NCBI RefSeq assembly: GCF_000379765.1
Contig: NZ_KB903465.1
Coordinates: forward strand, 186,001-250,000
Origin: Flexithrix dorotheae DSM 6795
GTDB lineage: Bacteria; Bacteroidota; Bacteroidia; Cytophagales; Flammeovirgaceae
DNA length: 64,000 nt
Direction: 5' to 3'
Positions 17,882 through 28,338 of the stretch are shown in pieces. The position numbers and the translations under genes are program-made. The notes under the pieces were generated by a model. It saw only the letters and a program-made list of their open reading frames with translations, was not told the origin of the DNA and ran no database searches. How positions within the stretch are numbered: position 1 is the stretch's first letter; every line of letters starts with the position of its first letter.

Positions 17882-19012
17882 TTAAAATCGGAAAATTTCC
17901 AGATAGTTTGCAATTTCTTTTTCAAGGGTAAATTCCCTTCCTATTAAATTACTCAAAGATTTTCCACTTTCCAATAATTGTACTTTAGTTGACTGAAGGA
18001 AATTCACCAAAACCTTTGCACATCCCTGAATATCACCAGGATGAAAAAGCCAGTCAGAGAAATCTTTTTCCAAAACATCCTTCATGCCATCCACATTAGA
18101 AGCCAACACAGGAACTCCCAAGGCCCCGGCCTCCAGCAAAACATTCGGCATGCCATCGTAAAAAGAAGGGATGGCTATGGCATCACAGGCTGGATAATAG
18201 CTCAGCAATTCAAACCTGTCGAGAAAAGGCAAAATGGTGTGGCTGATTTCCTCCTCTACCAGTTTTTCCTGTATAGCCTCATCCAGTTCCCCCACTATCA
18301 TCAGATGAAGGTGATCTTTTTTTCTGGAAAACTTTAAAGCCTCAATGAAAAAGGCTATCCCTTTTTTGGATTTCAAATGTCCAAATAAACCAATCACTTT
18401 TTTATCCTCTTCTACCTCCTGCAATTTCCATTGTTCTGCCTGGTAATAATCACTTTTTAAAGGTTGCCAGTCTTCCAGTGATATTCCATTTGGAGTATAA
18501 ACCACATTCAGGTTTTCATAGGTTTTCCCAATTTTTTGGGCTTTATCTTTACTGACTACACAATTACAAACAGCCTTCTCCAATGCCTCTTTCAATAAAA
18601 GTTGCTTTCTTGGGGCAAATATGGCATGATCAAAATCATTCCCTCTGATCATAGTCACCAAAGGAATTCCGGACCATTTTGAAAAAACAGGACCACAGGC
18701 AATTGGCAAAAATCCTCCAAAGGCTACCAAATGGGTATAATCCTTTAAAAACCCCGGACGGGAAAAATAATTCCACAAACGATTAAAGGTATGCGAAGTG
18801 TCCTCTTCCATCGGACAGGCCAGATACAACCCGTTTTGTTGAACTTCAGGTTCGAATGGCTTTCTTCGGTTGGTAAAATGGATGATGTCTACTATAATCC
18901 CGGCATTTCTTAAACCACTGGTAATCCGATCACAGGATTGTGCCATTCCACCCCGACTTGGATAATAATTTTCGGTAATCCACAACAGACGAATTTGCTT
19001 TTTCTCTTCCAA
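17882..19012 (-). CDS. Family 4 glycosyltransferase
   Basis: The 376-residue GT-B enzyme has an N-terminal acceptor domain with a glycine-rich turn (YYPSRGGMAQSCDRI) and a C-terminal nucleotide-sugar domain with the retaining-GT signature PSFYDGMPNVLLEAGALG, which contains the E-x7-E pair typical of GT4. The domain linker carries VYTPNGISLEDW. No membrane helix is evident, so it should work at the cytoplasmic face on envelope or exopolysaccharide glycans. It lies downstream of the lytic-transglycosylase-like gene on the same strand, 75 bases away. The sugar and acceptor cannot be told. Confidence 0.88.
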   Translation of the reverse strand: MEEKKQIRLLWITENYYPSRGGMAQSCDRITSGLRNAGIIVDIIHFTNRRKPFEPEVQQNGLYLACPMEEDTSHTFNRLWNYFSRPGFLKDYTHLVAFGGFLPIACGPVFSKWSGIPLVTMIRGNDFDHAIFAPRKQLLLKEALEKAVCNCVVSKDKAQKIGKTYENLNVVYTPNGISLEDWQPLKSDYYQAEQWKLQEVEEDKKVIGLFGHLKSKKGIAFFIEALKFSRKKDHLHLMIVGELDEAIQEKLVEEEISHTILPFLDRFELLSYYPACDAIAIPSFYDGMPNVLLEAGALGVPVLASNVDGMKDVLEKDFSDWLFHPGDIQGCAKVLVNFLQSTKVQLLESGKSLSNLIGREFTLEKEIANYLEIFRF

Positions 19013-19087
19013 TTTTGTGTCATTAGTGTTGAAGTCTCAAAAATTCACAAAATTTTTGGAAAATACAGATTTCTACGAAAAATGCTA

Positions 19088-20470
19088 TCAATTATCTGGA
19101 TGGATATTGGAAGCAGCAATTTGATAAATGGGAATTCCCCTATCCACAAAAATTGTATCCCCGGCTTCGGCTGTACACATGATTACCTTGCCATATTTTA
19201 GTTTGTTTTTGATGGCAGCCTCATCAGGCAAGTGAGCTTCAAACCCGTTATGGTAATAGTAAAAATGATAGGGATTTTGTTCAGTTACCACTTTAAATGT
19301 ATTATCCTTTAGATAAGAAAAAACAGTTCTGTCTTCCTGGAGTATAAAGAAACATCCTTCTGACACATATTTTTTCAGCACTTTTTCATCTTCCCTAAAA
19401 ATTTCCGGATTTATTTTAAGCTTCATTCCCCTTTCCATTCCCAACAGATGGCTGGACATAATTAGTCCGGGAGAAGCAGGTCTGGATTTCGTCTTTAATT
19501 CAAGCACATACTGGCAAACCGTAAATTTAAAAACTTCCAGCTCTTTCCTTTCCTCTTCAGTTAATTGAATCTGATCAACAGGATATTCTGTTTCCGGATT
19601 GCCAAATCCGGTATTCAGGTAAGTATATTTTAAGGATTCACCAGACCAGGCCCGTAAATCCTTAACGGCTACTTCCTGGCTATCAGCTTTGAATGCCCTT
19701 ATTAAAGCTTCATAATAAAGCGTTTTCATCAATACCAGTTTCCCGTATTTTTTAGCCATTTTCCCTCCCCCATTGTAAGCCGTAATGGCCTCACTTTTTG
19801 TGGCATTTGAATAACCTTTTTCCAAAATCAGAAAGTGGTAAATGAATTCTATCATGGCCCGCTGGTTATAAAAATGATGATTCCCTTTTTCATCGAAATA
19901 AATCAGCTTATTAAACAAAGATTTATTCGCAGAAAAACTGGTGATGAACTGAGCTGAAGGCCGATAAAGCTGGCACATCCCAATACTAAGCCCTCCATCC
20001 CCTGTAATATCTCTCATATAAGTTTCGTGGGCAAGCAAAGCCAGAATCATAGACTGAGGCGGGCAAAGTTTTGTTCCATAAGTTTCTTTCATCTGGTGGG
20101 CCACAATCATCAGTTCATAGAATAAATCGATGGATGGAATCCAGCAAATACTTTTAAAAGTATGACCAAACGGTGATGGATTAATTACGTTTACTTCATG
20201 ATCTTTTTCGGTAAGCCTGAGCAACCCATGAGGCAGACGATCTTCCTTAGGCACCTTTCTAAAGTCTAATGATTCATTCTCCCAGAAATAAATTTCCTTG
20301 ATAATTCGATGCTGCCTGGCCGGAAAAAATTCAGAGAAATTATTGATTTGGCAAGCTTTCAACTCGGCTTCTCCCAATGAAATTTCATTGGAAAACTCTG
20401 GGTTAAATGAGCTCATACCAGTTGAGAGCAGTATGATAAACAAGCTGGCTAATATGATGCGCTGTCGCAT
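19088..20470 (-). CDS. Exported protein with lytic-transglycosylase-like (SLT) domain
   Basis: The 460-residue protein has a signal peptide (hydrophobic residues 5-20). An SLT/goose-lysozyme-like core spans about 135-245: the catalytic glutamate is E149 in LALLAHETYM, the GLSIGMCQL stretch (160-168) equals the GLMQ motif, and AYNGGG (231-236) is the third family motif. These define enzymes that cleave peptidoglycan in the periplasm. The core is preceded by about 110 and followed by about 215 residues of no recognised domain, so this is a larger variant. It lies upstream of the GT4 gene. Activity is inferred from motifs. Confidence 0.78.
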   Translation of the reverse strand: MRQRIILASLFIILLSTGMSSFNPEFSNEISLGEAELKACQINNFSEFFPARQHRIIKEIYFWENESLDFRKVPKEDRLPHGLLRLTEKDHEVNVINPSPFGHTFKSICWIPSIDLFYELMIVAHQMKETYGTKLCPPQSMILALLAHETYMRDITGDGGLSIGMCQLYRPSAQFITSFSANKSLFNKLIYFDEKGNHHFYNQRAMIEFIYHFLILEKGYSNATKSEAITAYNGGGKMAKKYGKLVLMKTLYYEALIRAFKADSQEVAVKDLRAWSGESLKYTYLNTGFGNPETEYPVDQIQLTEEERKELEVFKFTVCQYVLELKTKSRPASPGLIMSSHLLGMERGMKLKINPEIFREDEKVLKKYVSEGCFFILQEDRTVFSYLKDNTFKVVTEQNPYHFYYYHNGFEAHLPDEAAIKNKLKYGKVIMCTAEAGDTIFVDRGIPIYQIAASNIHPDN

Positions 20471-20765
20471 AATAGTAATAGTTTCAATTTATCTTAAACG
20501 AATCCCTAATGGGATTTTATAGTTATGGTAGTTGCTATTGGGGTATAATCAAATTAGTAATTGACCTGTATAAAACTGATATTGAAGGCGACTTTATGCT
20601 AGATAAGAAGGATATGAAATGTTGGTAGTCTGTTAAGATAGTAAATATCAGAAATAATTAAAAAATGATTGACTGAATTTTAAAGTGTTAACTAAATAAG
20701 GGTTAAATCTTTAAGGGTAGGGCTGATTTTATTTGACTTCTAATAAAAATCAGCAACCACACTTT

Positions 20766-21353
20766 ATGAAGACAAATCTACTTTTATGCCTGTTTTTATT
20801 TGTTTTTGGAATTTTAACAACCTTTGGTCAGGATTTATCTCAACTGAAGCAAACCTTTGAAAAACCTTCCCTGGGCATCAGTATCAATCAATTCCAGCGG
20901 GATTTTGGAGTTGGTTTAATTTATACTTCAAAATATTTTGGCAACAAAAGTAAAAAAGCCATCAAAGCGAGCTACAATTTTCAATATCTGGAGCATGTAA
21001 ATGATAATGCTCAAACGGTTTGGACAAACTATAGTAATGCAAAACTGGGGCTGGTCCTTGCCACAAATCCAATCCATAATTTTTTCAGGTATTACGGAGA
21101 ACTTGGAGGTATTCTAATTTTACCTAATTCCCAATTTTCGGATGAATCGGTAATTCCGGGAGCCTATGGACTTTTTGGTTTTGAGTTTTTATTTTTAAAT
21201 GAAGATAGACTTTCCAAATCTATTTTTATTGAATTAGGAGCAATGGGCACCGGTGCTACTGCTGAAAAAGTCTTAAATGAACCTATTTATTCCAATGGTT
21301 TTTCTATAAGTGTTGGATTTAGGTTATTTCCCAAAAACAGTAAAAATGAGTGA
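20766..21353 (+). CDS. Small outer-membrane beta-barrel-like protein, unknown function
   Basis: The ATG at 20766 is preferred over a TTG at 20733 because it directly precedes a signal peptide (MKTNLLLCLFLFVFGILTTF, cleaved after GQ). The mature protein of about 175 residues alternates short amphipathic strands (GISINQFQRDFGVGLIYTSK, AKLGLVLATN, FSISVGFRLF) and ends near a phenylalanine, as small outer-membrane barrels do. No family was recognised. Its stop codon overlaps the start of the ASCH gene by 8 bases, which suggests translational coupling. Confidence 0.65.
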   Translation: MKTNLLLCLFLFVFGILTTFGQDLSQLKQTFEKPSLGISINQFQRDFGVGLIYTSKYFGNKSKKAIKASYNFQYLEHVNDNAQTVWTNYSNAKLGLVLATNPIHNFFRYYGELGGILILPNSQFSDESVIPGAYGLFGFEFLFLNEDRLSKSIFIELGAMGTGATAEKVLNEPIYSNGFSISVGFRLFPKNSKNE

Positions 21354-21825
21354 TCAGGCTCCATCTTCGGTGGTTAAAATCTGGGAAGAATTTTTAAAAG
21401 ATTTCCCCAATTTACAAAATAAGCATTTACCTGAATACTGGTACTTTTGCGATAATCAAAAGGATGCGGACGAATGTGCCTACCTTGTGGTAAAAGGCAT
21501 TAAAAGAGCAACTTCTACTTCCTTGTGGTGGTTTCAAAAGAACAAAGCTCAATTACCTGTCCCGGGAGATTTAGCCATTATTACCGATTGGAATAAAAAC
21601 GCAAAGGCCATTATTGAAACAATTTCCGTTCAGCAAATTCCTTATCATAAAATCACAGCCGAACATGCAGCAATCGAAGGAGAGGGAGACAAATCATTGG
21701 CCTATTGGAAGAAAGTGCATTGGGCTTATTATTCCAGAGAAATGGCTCCGTTTAGTGAGTCTCCTTCGGATGATATGATCATTATCTTTGAACAGTTTAA
21801 ATGCATTTTCCCGGCAACAAATTAA
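21346..21825 (+). CDS. ASCH-domain protein
   Basis: The ATG at 21346 (MSDQAPSSVVKIW, 159 residues) is the natural start; a GTG at 21310 would only read through the end of the preceding gene. ASCH-fold hallmarks are the KGIKRATSTSLWWF stretch (G-x-K-x-x-T-x-S), the strand GDLAIITDWN, and the conserved AAIEGEGDKSLAYW near the C-terminus. The domain is related to PUA and is thought to bind RNA. Some bacterial members are amidohydrolases acting on modified cytidines. It overlaps the preceding barrel gene. Confidence 0.85.
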   Translation: MSDQAPSSVVKIWEEFLKDFPNLQNKHLPEYWYFCDNQKDADECAYLVVKGIKRATSTSLWWFQKNKAQLPVPGDLAIITDWNKNAKAIIETISVQQIPYHKITAEHAAIEGEGDKSLAYWKKVHWAYYSREMAPFSESPSDDMIIIFEQFKCIFPATN

Positions 21826-21974
21826 TTTCCTGAGATATTCCTCATCCCACTTTTCCTTCTAAATGTTAAACAGAAACCGGATCTGTTTTGGGAAAATACC
21901 GACCTTTTGTTTTGAAAGAATTAAATACTTCTATAAAAACTAAAAGGGGTTCACTTAAACAATTTTTTTGAGCT

Positions 21975-21982
21975 TATATTTG
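21975..21982 (+). promoter_or_regulatory. Candidate gcvP promoter, minus-7 box TATATTTG
   Basis: The box matches the Bacteroidota consensus TAnnTTTG exactly. No good TTTG lies 17-23 bases upstream. It would give a leader of about 125 bases before the gcvP ATG. No glycine riboswitch motif was found in that leader. Confidence 0.4.
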
Positions 21983-22114
21983 CGGCTTGAAAACGGGAAA
22001 ATTCTATCCTCCTAAAAACCAAAAACAACCTAGGTAAACAAGTTGTTTTATAAAAGAAGACTTGTTTCAATATTACCTGTTAAAACACAAGCAATTAGCA
22101 CAAAAAAGACACAA

Positions 22115-25015
22115 ATGAAAGCACTCAATTTGAATTATTTTGATCAGTTTGAAAACCGGCATAACAGTCTGGAGGCAGATGAAATTCAGGAAATGCTGAA
22201 TGCAGTGAAGGCGGAAAGTCTGGATGAATTAATTGAACAAACTATACCTTCTAAAATCAGGTTGAAAAAACAACTGGATTTGCCTAAGGCAAAAACAGAG
22301 CATCAGTTTTTAAATGAGTTTAGAAAAATTGCTTCAAAAAATAAAATCTTTAAAAGTTATATCGGGCTGGGTTACCACGATTGTATTACCCCTCCGGTAA
22401 TTTTAAGAAATATCCTGGAAAACCCCGGGTGGTATACTGCTTATACCCCCTATCAGGCAGAAATAGCTCAGGGAAGGCTGGAAATGCTTTTAAATTTCCA
22501 AACTCTGATAACAGATCTCACTCACATGGATATTGCCAATGCCTCTCTTCTGGATGAAGGAACCGCTGCAGCTGAAGCCATGAGTATTTTTCAGGCCTTT
22601 AGCAGCAGAAAGAAAAAAGGAGCTAATAAATTCTTTGTTTCTGAAAGTTGCCATCCACAAACCATCGATGTGCTCAAAACAAGAGCCAGACATATCGGAA
22701 TCACATTGGTGACTGGAAATCACCAGGAAGTAGATTTAACTAATCCTGAATTGTTTGGTGTATTGGTGCAATATCCGCTTTCAGAGGGAAATGTAGTAGA
22801 CTATACCAATTTTATTGCCGCAGCTCATGAATCGAATGTATTGGTAGGCGTAGCTGCTGACTTATTGAGTCTTACTTTATTAAAAGCTCCCGGGGAAATG
22901 GGTGCCGATGTAGTAGTGGGTTCTGCTCAGCGTTTTGGCGTTCCATTGGGATATGGAGGTCCTCATGCCGGATTTATGGCGGCAAGAGAAGAGTTTAAAA
23001 GATTGTTACCTGGAAGAATCATTGGTGTTTCTAAAGATGTTGATGGAAATACAGCCTATAGAATGGCATTACAAACCAGAGAGCAACACATTAAAAGGGA
23101 AAAAGCCACCTCTAATATTTGTACTGCACAGGTACTTTTGGCAGTAATGGCTTCTGCCTATGCGGTATATCATGGAGCCAATGGGTTGAAATCAATTGGA
23201 GAAATGGTATATGGCTTAACCCGATTGCTGGCAATTTCCTTAGGCAAACTAGATGTTAAAGTCATCAATGAGCAATATTTTGACACGCTACAAATAGATT
23301 TAAATGATGGAGACAAAGTGGCTTCACTTCAATCATTGGCAGAAGAAAGGGGAATTAATCTCAGGTATTTACCAAATGGCACTGTGGGCATATCTTTAAA
23401 TGAGGTAACCAGAATTGATGATGTAGCAGAACTTGTTCAGCTTTTTGCGGATACATTAGCTAAGAAAGTGGATTTCAACCTTCAGGAATTGGCCACTCAA
23501 ATTACTTCCGGAATTGAAGAAAATTTACAGCGAAAAACCGAATACCTCACTCATCCGGTATTCAATACACATCATTCGGAGCATGAAATGTTGCGATACC
23601 TGAAGCAACTGGAAAATAAGGATTTATCTCTGGTTCATTCCATGATTTCTTTGGGATCATGCACTATGAAACTAAATGCCACCACTGAAATGATTCCGGT
23701 AACCTGGCCGGAAATTGGAAAAATCCATCCTTTTGTCCCCTTAAATCAGGCAGAAGGCTATCAGGAAATCATTGGTGATCTGGGCAAATGGCTGGAAGAA
23801 ATCACAGGATTTGCCGGAATTTCCTTCCAACCCAATTCAGGTGCTCAGGGAGAATATGCAGGTTTATTAGTAATAAAAGCTTATCATGAAGCAAAAGGAG
23901 AAGCGCACAGAGATGTGGTGATTATTCCTTCTTCTGCCCATGGAACTAATCCGGCAAGTGCGGTAATGGCTGGAATGAAAGTGGTAATCACCAAGTGTGA
24001 TGAGAATGGCAATATCGATCTGGATGACCTGATGGCAAAAGCCGAAGCCCACAAAGATGATCTTTCTGCTTTAATGGTCACTTATCCTTCTACCCACGGA
24101 GTATTCGAAGAGGAAATTATTGAAATCTGTAACATTATCCATAACCATGGAGGAAGAGTTTATATGGATGGTGCCAATATGAATGCACAGGTAGGATTGA
24201 CAAACCCTGCTAATATTGGAGCAGATGTATGCCATTTAAACCTGCATAAAACATTCTGTATTCCACATGGAGGTGGTGGTCCGGGAATGGGCCCTATCGG
24301 TGTGGTAGAAGATTTGGTTCCTTTCCTTCCAGGACACGTAGAAGTTAAAACAGGCGGGGAACAAGCTATTCATGCGGTCTCTGCAGCTCCTTGGGGAAGT
24401 GCAAGTATTTTACCTATTTCCTACGCCTACATTGCCATGATGGGCACACAGGGATTGGAAAATGCCACTAAGCATGCCATTCTTAATGCCAACTATATGA
24501 AATCCAGATTGGAAAGTCATTATCCGGTTTTATTTACTGGAAAAAATGGTAGAGTAGCTCACGAGATGATCATTGATTGCCGGGCTTTTAAAGCTTTTGG
24601 AATTGAAGTAGAAGATATTGCCAAGCGGTTAATGGATTATGGTTTCCATGCACCTACAGTATCTTTCCCGGTAGCTGGAACCCTGATGATTGAACCCACA
24701 GAAAGCGAAACCAAATCAGAACTGGACCGATTCTGTGATGCTATGATTGCCATTAGAGAGGAGGTAAATGAAGTGGAAAATGGTACAGCCGATAAATTGG
24801 AGAATGTATTGAAAAATGCACCACATACGGCTAATATGGTAATGTCAGATAATTGGGAAAAACCTTATTCCAGGGAAAAAGCGGCTTTCCCACTGCCCTA
24901 TCTTTCCCAAAATAAGTTTTGGCCGAGTGTAAGAAGAATTGACAATGCCTTTGGGGACAGAAATCTAATTTGCAGCTGTTTGCCGGTAGAAGATTTTATA
25001 GAAGAGCCTGCTTAA
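22115..25015 (+). CDS. gcvP: Glycine dehydrogenase (decarboxylating), P-protein of the glycine cleavage system
   Basis: The ATG at 22115 ([15 protein letters not shown], 966 residues) is chosen over an upstream TTG at 22043 because it matches the usual length of single-chain GcvP. The enzyme decarboxylates glycine with PLP and passes aminomethyl to the H-protein. The PLP lysine is K712 in [18 protein letters not shown]. The N-terminal half carries [15 protein letters not shown], and the central part [15 protein letters not shown]. Both halves are fused, as in proteobacteria and eukaryotes. The T and H subunits are not encoded here. A terminator follows. Confidence 0.97.
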   Translation: MKALNLNYFDQFENRHNSLEADEIQEMLNAVKAESLDELIEQTIPSKIRLKKQLDLPKAKTEHQFLNEFRKIASKNKIFKSYIGLGYHDCITPPVILRNILENPGWYTAYTPYQAEIAQGRLEMLLNFQTLITDLTHMDIANASLLDEGTAAAEAMSIFQAFSSRKKKGANKFFVSESCHPQTIDVLKTRARHIGITLVTGNHQEVDLTNPELFGVLVQYPLSEGNVVDYTNFIAAAHESNVLVGVAADLLSLTLLKAPGEMGADVVVGSAQRFGVPLGYGGPHAGFMAAREEFKRLLPGRIIGVSKDVDGNTAYRMALQTREQHIKREKATSNICTAQVLLAVMASAYAVYHGANGLKSIGEMVYGLTRLLAISLGKLDVKVINEQYFDTLQIDLNDGDKVASLQSLAEERGINLRYLPNGTVGISLNEVTRIDDVAELVQLFADTLAKKVDFNLQELATQITSGIEENLQRKTEYLTHPVFNTHHSEHEMLRYLKQLENKDLSLVHSMISLGSCTMKLNATTEMIPVTWPEIGKIHPFVPLNQAEGYQEIIGDLGKWLEEITGFAGISFQPNSGAQGEYAGLLVIKAYHEAKGEAHRDVVIIPSSAHGTNPASAVMAGMKVVITKCDENGNIDLDDLMAKAEAHKDDLSALMVTYPSTHGVFEEEIIEICNIIHNHGGRVYMDGANMNAQVGLTNPANIGADVCHLNLHKTFCIPHGGGGPGMGPIGVVEDLVPFLPGHVEVKTGGEQAIHAVSAAPWGSASILPISYAYIAMMGTQGLENATKHAILNANYMKSRLESHYPVLFTGKNGRVAHEMIIDCRAFKAFGIEVEDIAKRLMDYGFHAPTVSFPVAGTLMIEPTESETKSELDRFCDAMIAIREEVNEVENGTADKLENVLKNAPHTANMVMSDNWEKPYSREKAAFPLPYLSQNKFWPSVRRIDNAFGDRNLICSCLPVEDFIEEPA

Positions 25016-25043
25016 TAGTTTCAAATTTTAATAAGCATTGTGC

Positions 25044-25079
25044 GGCCATAGGAAAAAATTATTTTCCTATGGCCTTTTT
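25044..25079 (+). terminator. Intrinsic terminator after gcvP
   Basis: A perfect 13-bp stem (25044-25056 with 25062-25074) with a 5-base AATTA loop is followed by TTTTTC. It lies 29 bases after the stop codon. Confidence 0.92.
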
Positions 25080-25219
25080 CTTTGCAAATTTCCACCGGAT
25101 TTTCCTTCTATTTTATCCTTAATTTATCCCCCACCTGATGTAAGTATTTGGTAAAAACCCCGTTATACCAACATCTTCTCAAAAGGCTTTTTCCTTAAGA
25201 ACCAAGTATTTACAAAAGG

Positions 25220-27394
25220 ATGATTTTTTTTACCAAAACAATTGATGAGCAAATCAGAATATATTTCTACAGTTTCATCATTTTCCTATTTTTATTCTCC
25301 TGTACCAACCAATCACAGAAGGAGGTTCCAAAACTAAAAAAGGGAGTCATTAATCTCCAAGAGTGGGATTTATTGGAGAAGGGAAATGTAAAATTAAATG
25401 GTGAATGGGAATTTCATTGGAAAAAGCTGATTGGTCCTGAAAATAAAGATGAAGTTGCCTCCAATTCGGGATACATAAAAGTACCCGGAGAATGGGATAA
25501 AAAAGAAATAAATGGAGAAAAACTTTCGGGTGATGGATATGCAACTTACAGAGCAAAAGTAAAACTACATCCAAATAACCGATACATTGGGCTCTATATT
25601 GACATGCCAAGTACCGCATTCCAATTATATGTAAATGGGATTCATTACGGAAGTGCGGGAAAAATAGGAAAGGACAAAGCATCTACAACTCCTTTATTTA
25701 AAAAACATCTGGCTAAAATAATTTCAGAGGAGAATGAGTTGGATATTGTCCTTCAGGTTGCCAATTTTCATCATCTTTCGGGTGGGTTGCGCACAGAAGT
25801 ATTGCTGGGGGAAATGGAAACGCTGGAAAACAGCATTGAGATGGAAAACACGTGGGTCATTATGATCCTTGGGAGTATTTTTATCATGGCTTTTTATCAT
25901 TTGGGAATTTTCATTTTAAGGAAAAAATACCATACACCTTTATTTTTCAGCTTATTTTGCCTTTGTATTTCTATACGAATTGGGGTTATTACCGAACCTT
26001 TTCTTACTTACTTTTCTTCCTTAAACTGGCTGGTAGGTATAAAAATAGAATATACATTTTTCTATTTGTCCCTTCCGGCATTTGCATGGTTTGCCCTTGC
26101 CGTTTTTAAAAATGAAGTCAATAAAAAAATTGTCCTGATTTTAACTTATATAGGTGGAGCTGTAGCACTTACAACTGCCTTAACCAGCCCAAAGATTTTC
26201 AGACTGGTTTTAGTTCCTTACCAGATTTTGATTATTATTTCCTGCATATATTTTATCTTCTGCATTGTAAAAGCCATTAGAAATAAAAGAGAAGGATCAG
26301 TCACTTTTTTACTGGGTTGGGGGATTCTATTCTTTACAATTTTTAATGATATCCTTTATACAAACAATGTTATAGATACCGCAAACCTTGTGTCTTTTGG
26401 TTTATTTATACTCATTTTCTCTCAGGCTTTTGTCCTTTCTTCACGATTTACAAATGCCTTTGAGGAGAATGAAATACTTACAGAAGAACTGGGAAATACC
26501 AATAAAAACCTGGAGCTGAAGGTAGAAGAGCGAACCAAAACATTAAAAGAAACCAACCTTTCTTTAGGCAAAAAAAACAAACAAATTACAGAAAGTATTC
26601 AATACGCCAGTAAAATACAAAATGCCATTTTAACAGATACACAATTCAATAAGGATGATTCTGTCCCTGAGTTTTTTGTATTTTTTAAACCAAGGGATAT
26701 TGTTAGCGGGGATTTTTACTGGATCAAGCAGGTTGGAGATTCTATTTTGTTTGTGGCTGCAGATTGTACCGGACACGGAGTACCCGGAGCATTTATGAGT
26801 ATTTTGGGAATTGCCTATCTCAATGAAATTGTATCTGCAAGTCAGTACAAGAGGCCTGATATAATTTTAAACGAACTCAGGGATAAAATTAAAAAGTCTT
26901 TGAACCAGACTTCGGAACTTGGTTCCAATAAAGACGGGATGGACATAGCCATTTGTGAAATTGATCTTAAAAACAAAAAACTGAAATTTGCAGGAGCTTA
27001 TAATCCGCTTTATCTAGTCAGAAATAAGGAATTGTTGAGATTAAGGGCAGATAAAATGCCTATTGGTGTACATAAGGTAGAAGATCCATTTACCCATAAA
27101 GAAATGGACCTTGAGCAAGATGATATGATTTATATATTCTCAGACGGATTTCAGGATCAGATTGGGGGAGCACAAGGACAGCGGCTCATGGCCAAAAAAT
27201 TCAAAGAATTGCTCCTTGAAATCCATAAAGATTCAGTGGAAGAACAAAAAAACCACCTCGATCATTATTTCAATCACTGGAAGGGAGACTATAAGCAAAT
27301 TGATGATGTGTTAATTCTTGGCTTAAGAATAAATGAACTCGCTACAGGGAATAAGCCGATTTCTGAAGCAATTACAAATATAGATGCAGAGTAA
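25220..27394 (+). CDS. 7TM-DISM sensor with SpoIIE-type protein phosphatase domain
   Basis: The 724-residue signalling protein begins with a lipoprotein-like signal (FLFLFSCTNQ). An extracytoplasmic jelly-roll domain at about 40-200 (LNGEWEFHWKK, KVPGEWDKKE) is followed by seven hydrophobic helices at about 212-410, a coiled coil at about 415-455 (LEEERTK-like heptads), and a PP2C/SpoIIE phosphatase domain at about 480-705 with DFYWIKQVGD and AADCTGHGVPGAFMS. The layout suggests that a ligand bound outside the membrane, perhaps a sugar, controls dephosphorylation of a cytoplasmic anti-sigma antagonist or similar target. No such target is encoded next to it. It is convergent with rpoD. Confidence 0.88.
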   Translation: MIFFTKTIDEQIRIYFYSFIIFLFLFSCTNQSQKEVPKLKKGVINLQEWDLLEKGNVKLNGEWEFHWKKLIGPENKDEVASNSGYIKVPGEWDKKEINGEKLSGDGYATYRAKVKLHPNNRYIGLYIDMPSTAFQLYVNGIHYGSAGKIGKDKASTTPLFKKHLAKIISEENELDIVLQVANFHHLSGGLRTEVLLGEMETLENSIEMENTWVIMILGSIFIMAFYHLGIFILRKKYHTPLFFSLFCLCISIRIGVITEPFLTYFSSLNWLVGIKIEYTFFYLSLPAFAWFALAVFKNEVNKKIVLILTYIGGAVALTTALTSPKIFRLVLVPYQILIIISCIYFIFCIVKAIRNKREGSVTFLLGWGILFFTIFNDILYTNNVIDTANLVSFGLFILIFSQAFVLSSRFTNAFEENEILTEELGNTNKNLELKVEERTKTLKETNLSLGKKNKQITESIQYASKIQNAILTDTQFNKDDSVPEFFVFFKPRDIVSGDFYWIKQVGDSILFVAADCTGHGVPGAFMSILGIAYLNEIVSASQYKRPDIILNELRDKIKKSLNQTSELGSNKDGMDIAICEIDLKNKKLKFAGAYNPLYLVRNKELLRLRADKMPIGVHKVEDPFTHKEMDLEQDDMIYIFSDGFQDQIGGAQGQRLMAKKFKELLLEIHKDSVEEQKNHLDHYFNHWKGDYKQIDDVLILGLRINELATGNKPISEAITNIDAE

Positions 27395-27418
27395 AAATTC
27401 ACTTCTGTACTAAACCAA

Positions 27419-27450
27419 AAAAGCCCTTCTGTTATTGCAGAAGGGCTTTT
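27419..27450. terminator. Bidirectional intrinsic terminator
   Basis: A perfect 13-bp stem (27419-27431 with 27438-27450) with a 6-base loop sits between the convergent phosphatase and rpoD genes. It has A-rich flanks on the left and T on the right. Confidence 0.9.
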
Positions 27451-27471
27451 AAATTCAAAAGTAGTAATTTT

Positions 27472-28338
27472 CTAGCCTAGGTATTCCGAGAGTAATCCGC
27501 TTCTTTCTCTTCCTCTTAATTTCTTGATTGCTTTCTCCTTAATTTGTCTTACACGCTCTCTAGTTAAACCAAGTTCTTCGCCAATTTGTTCCAAAGACTT
27601 AGGATGATCACCACCAATTCCAAAAGACATTCTTAAAACCTGCTGCTCTCTGCTGGTAAGCGTAGAAAGAGCTCTTTCAGTTTCAATTTGTAAAGAATTG
27701 GTATAAGCCAGATCCTTATCAGTGGTATCAATGTTTTTGTTTTCCAAAACATCAAGCAATGAATTACTTTCTCCATCCTGAAAAGGCGCATCCATTGAAA
27801 GTTGTTTTGAGCTTAAACTTAAAGTATTGGTAATATCATTTGGCTCCATTTCTAGAATATCAGCAAGTTCTTCTGCTGTTGGTTCCCTTTCATATTTTTG
27901 TTCAAGCTCTGCAAATGTCCTGTTGATTTTGCTTAATGCTCCTGTTCTGTTTAAGGGTAACCTTACAATTCTGGATTGTTCTGCCAATGCCTGCATAATG
28001 GATTGTCTGATCCACCATACTGCATAAGAAATGAACTTAAAACCTCTGGTTTCGTCAAATTTTTGAGCCGCTTTTACCAATCCCAGATTTCCTTCGTTGA
28101 TGAGGTCATTTAATGACAAGTTTCTGTTTTGGTATTGCTTCGCTACTGAAACAACAAACCTTAGGTTAGCTTTTGTAAGTTTTTCAAGGGCTACTTCATC
28201 TCCTTTCTTGATCCTAACTGCTAGCTCTACTTCCTCTTCTGGAGTCAAAAGCTCCACTTTGCTAATTTCGTTAAAGTATCTTTCCAGAGATTGACTTTCC
28301 CTATTGGTAATAGTCTGTGTAATTTTAAGTTGCCGCAT
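27472..28338 (-). CDS. rpoD: Housekeeping RNA polymerase sigma factor of the Bacteroidota type
   Basis: The 288-residue sigma factor lacks region 1.1, as primary sigma factors of this phylum do. Region 1.2 is [20 protein letters not shown], region 2 contains [19 protein letters not shown] and [14 protein letters not shown], region 3 [18 protein letters not shown], and region 4.2 the helix-turn-helix [18 protein letters not shown]. It recruits core polymerase to the TAnnTTTG/TTTG promoters that are seen elsewhere in this window. The upstream 830 bases contain no gene and probably a long leader. Confidence 0.96.
   Translation of the reverse strand: MRQLKITQTITNRESQSLERYFNEISKVELLTPEEEVELAVRIKKGDEVALEKLTKANLRFVVSVAKQYQNRNLSLNDLINEGNLGLVKAAQKFDETRGFKFISYAVWWIRQSIMQALAEQSRIVRLPLNRTGALSKINRTFAELEQKYEREPTAEELADILEMEPNDITNTLSLSSKQLSMDAPFQDGESNSLLDVLENKNIDTTDKDLAYTNSLQIETERALSTLTSREQQVLRMSFGIGGDHPKSLEQIGEELGLTRERVRQIKEKAIKKLRGRERSGLLSEYLG

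Noticed and set aside
22043-22114. TTG start of GcvP at 22043
   Set aside because: The extra 24 residues have no counterpart in known GcvP proteins, and ATG 22115 fits the usual length.
21983-22114. Glycine riboswitch upstream of gcvP
   Set aside because: No tandem aptamer motif could be found in the roughly 130-base leader.
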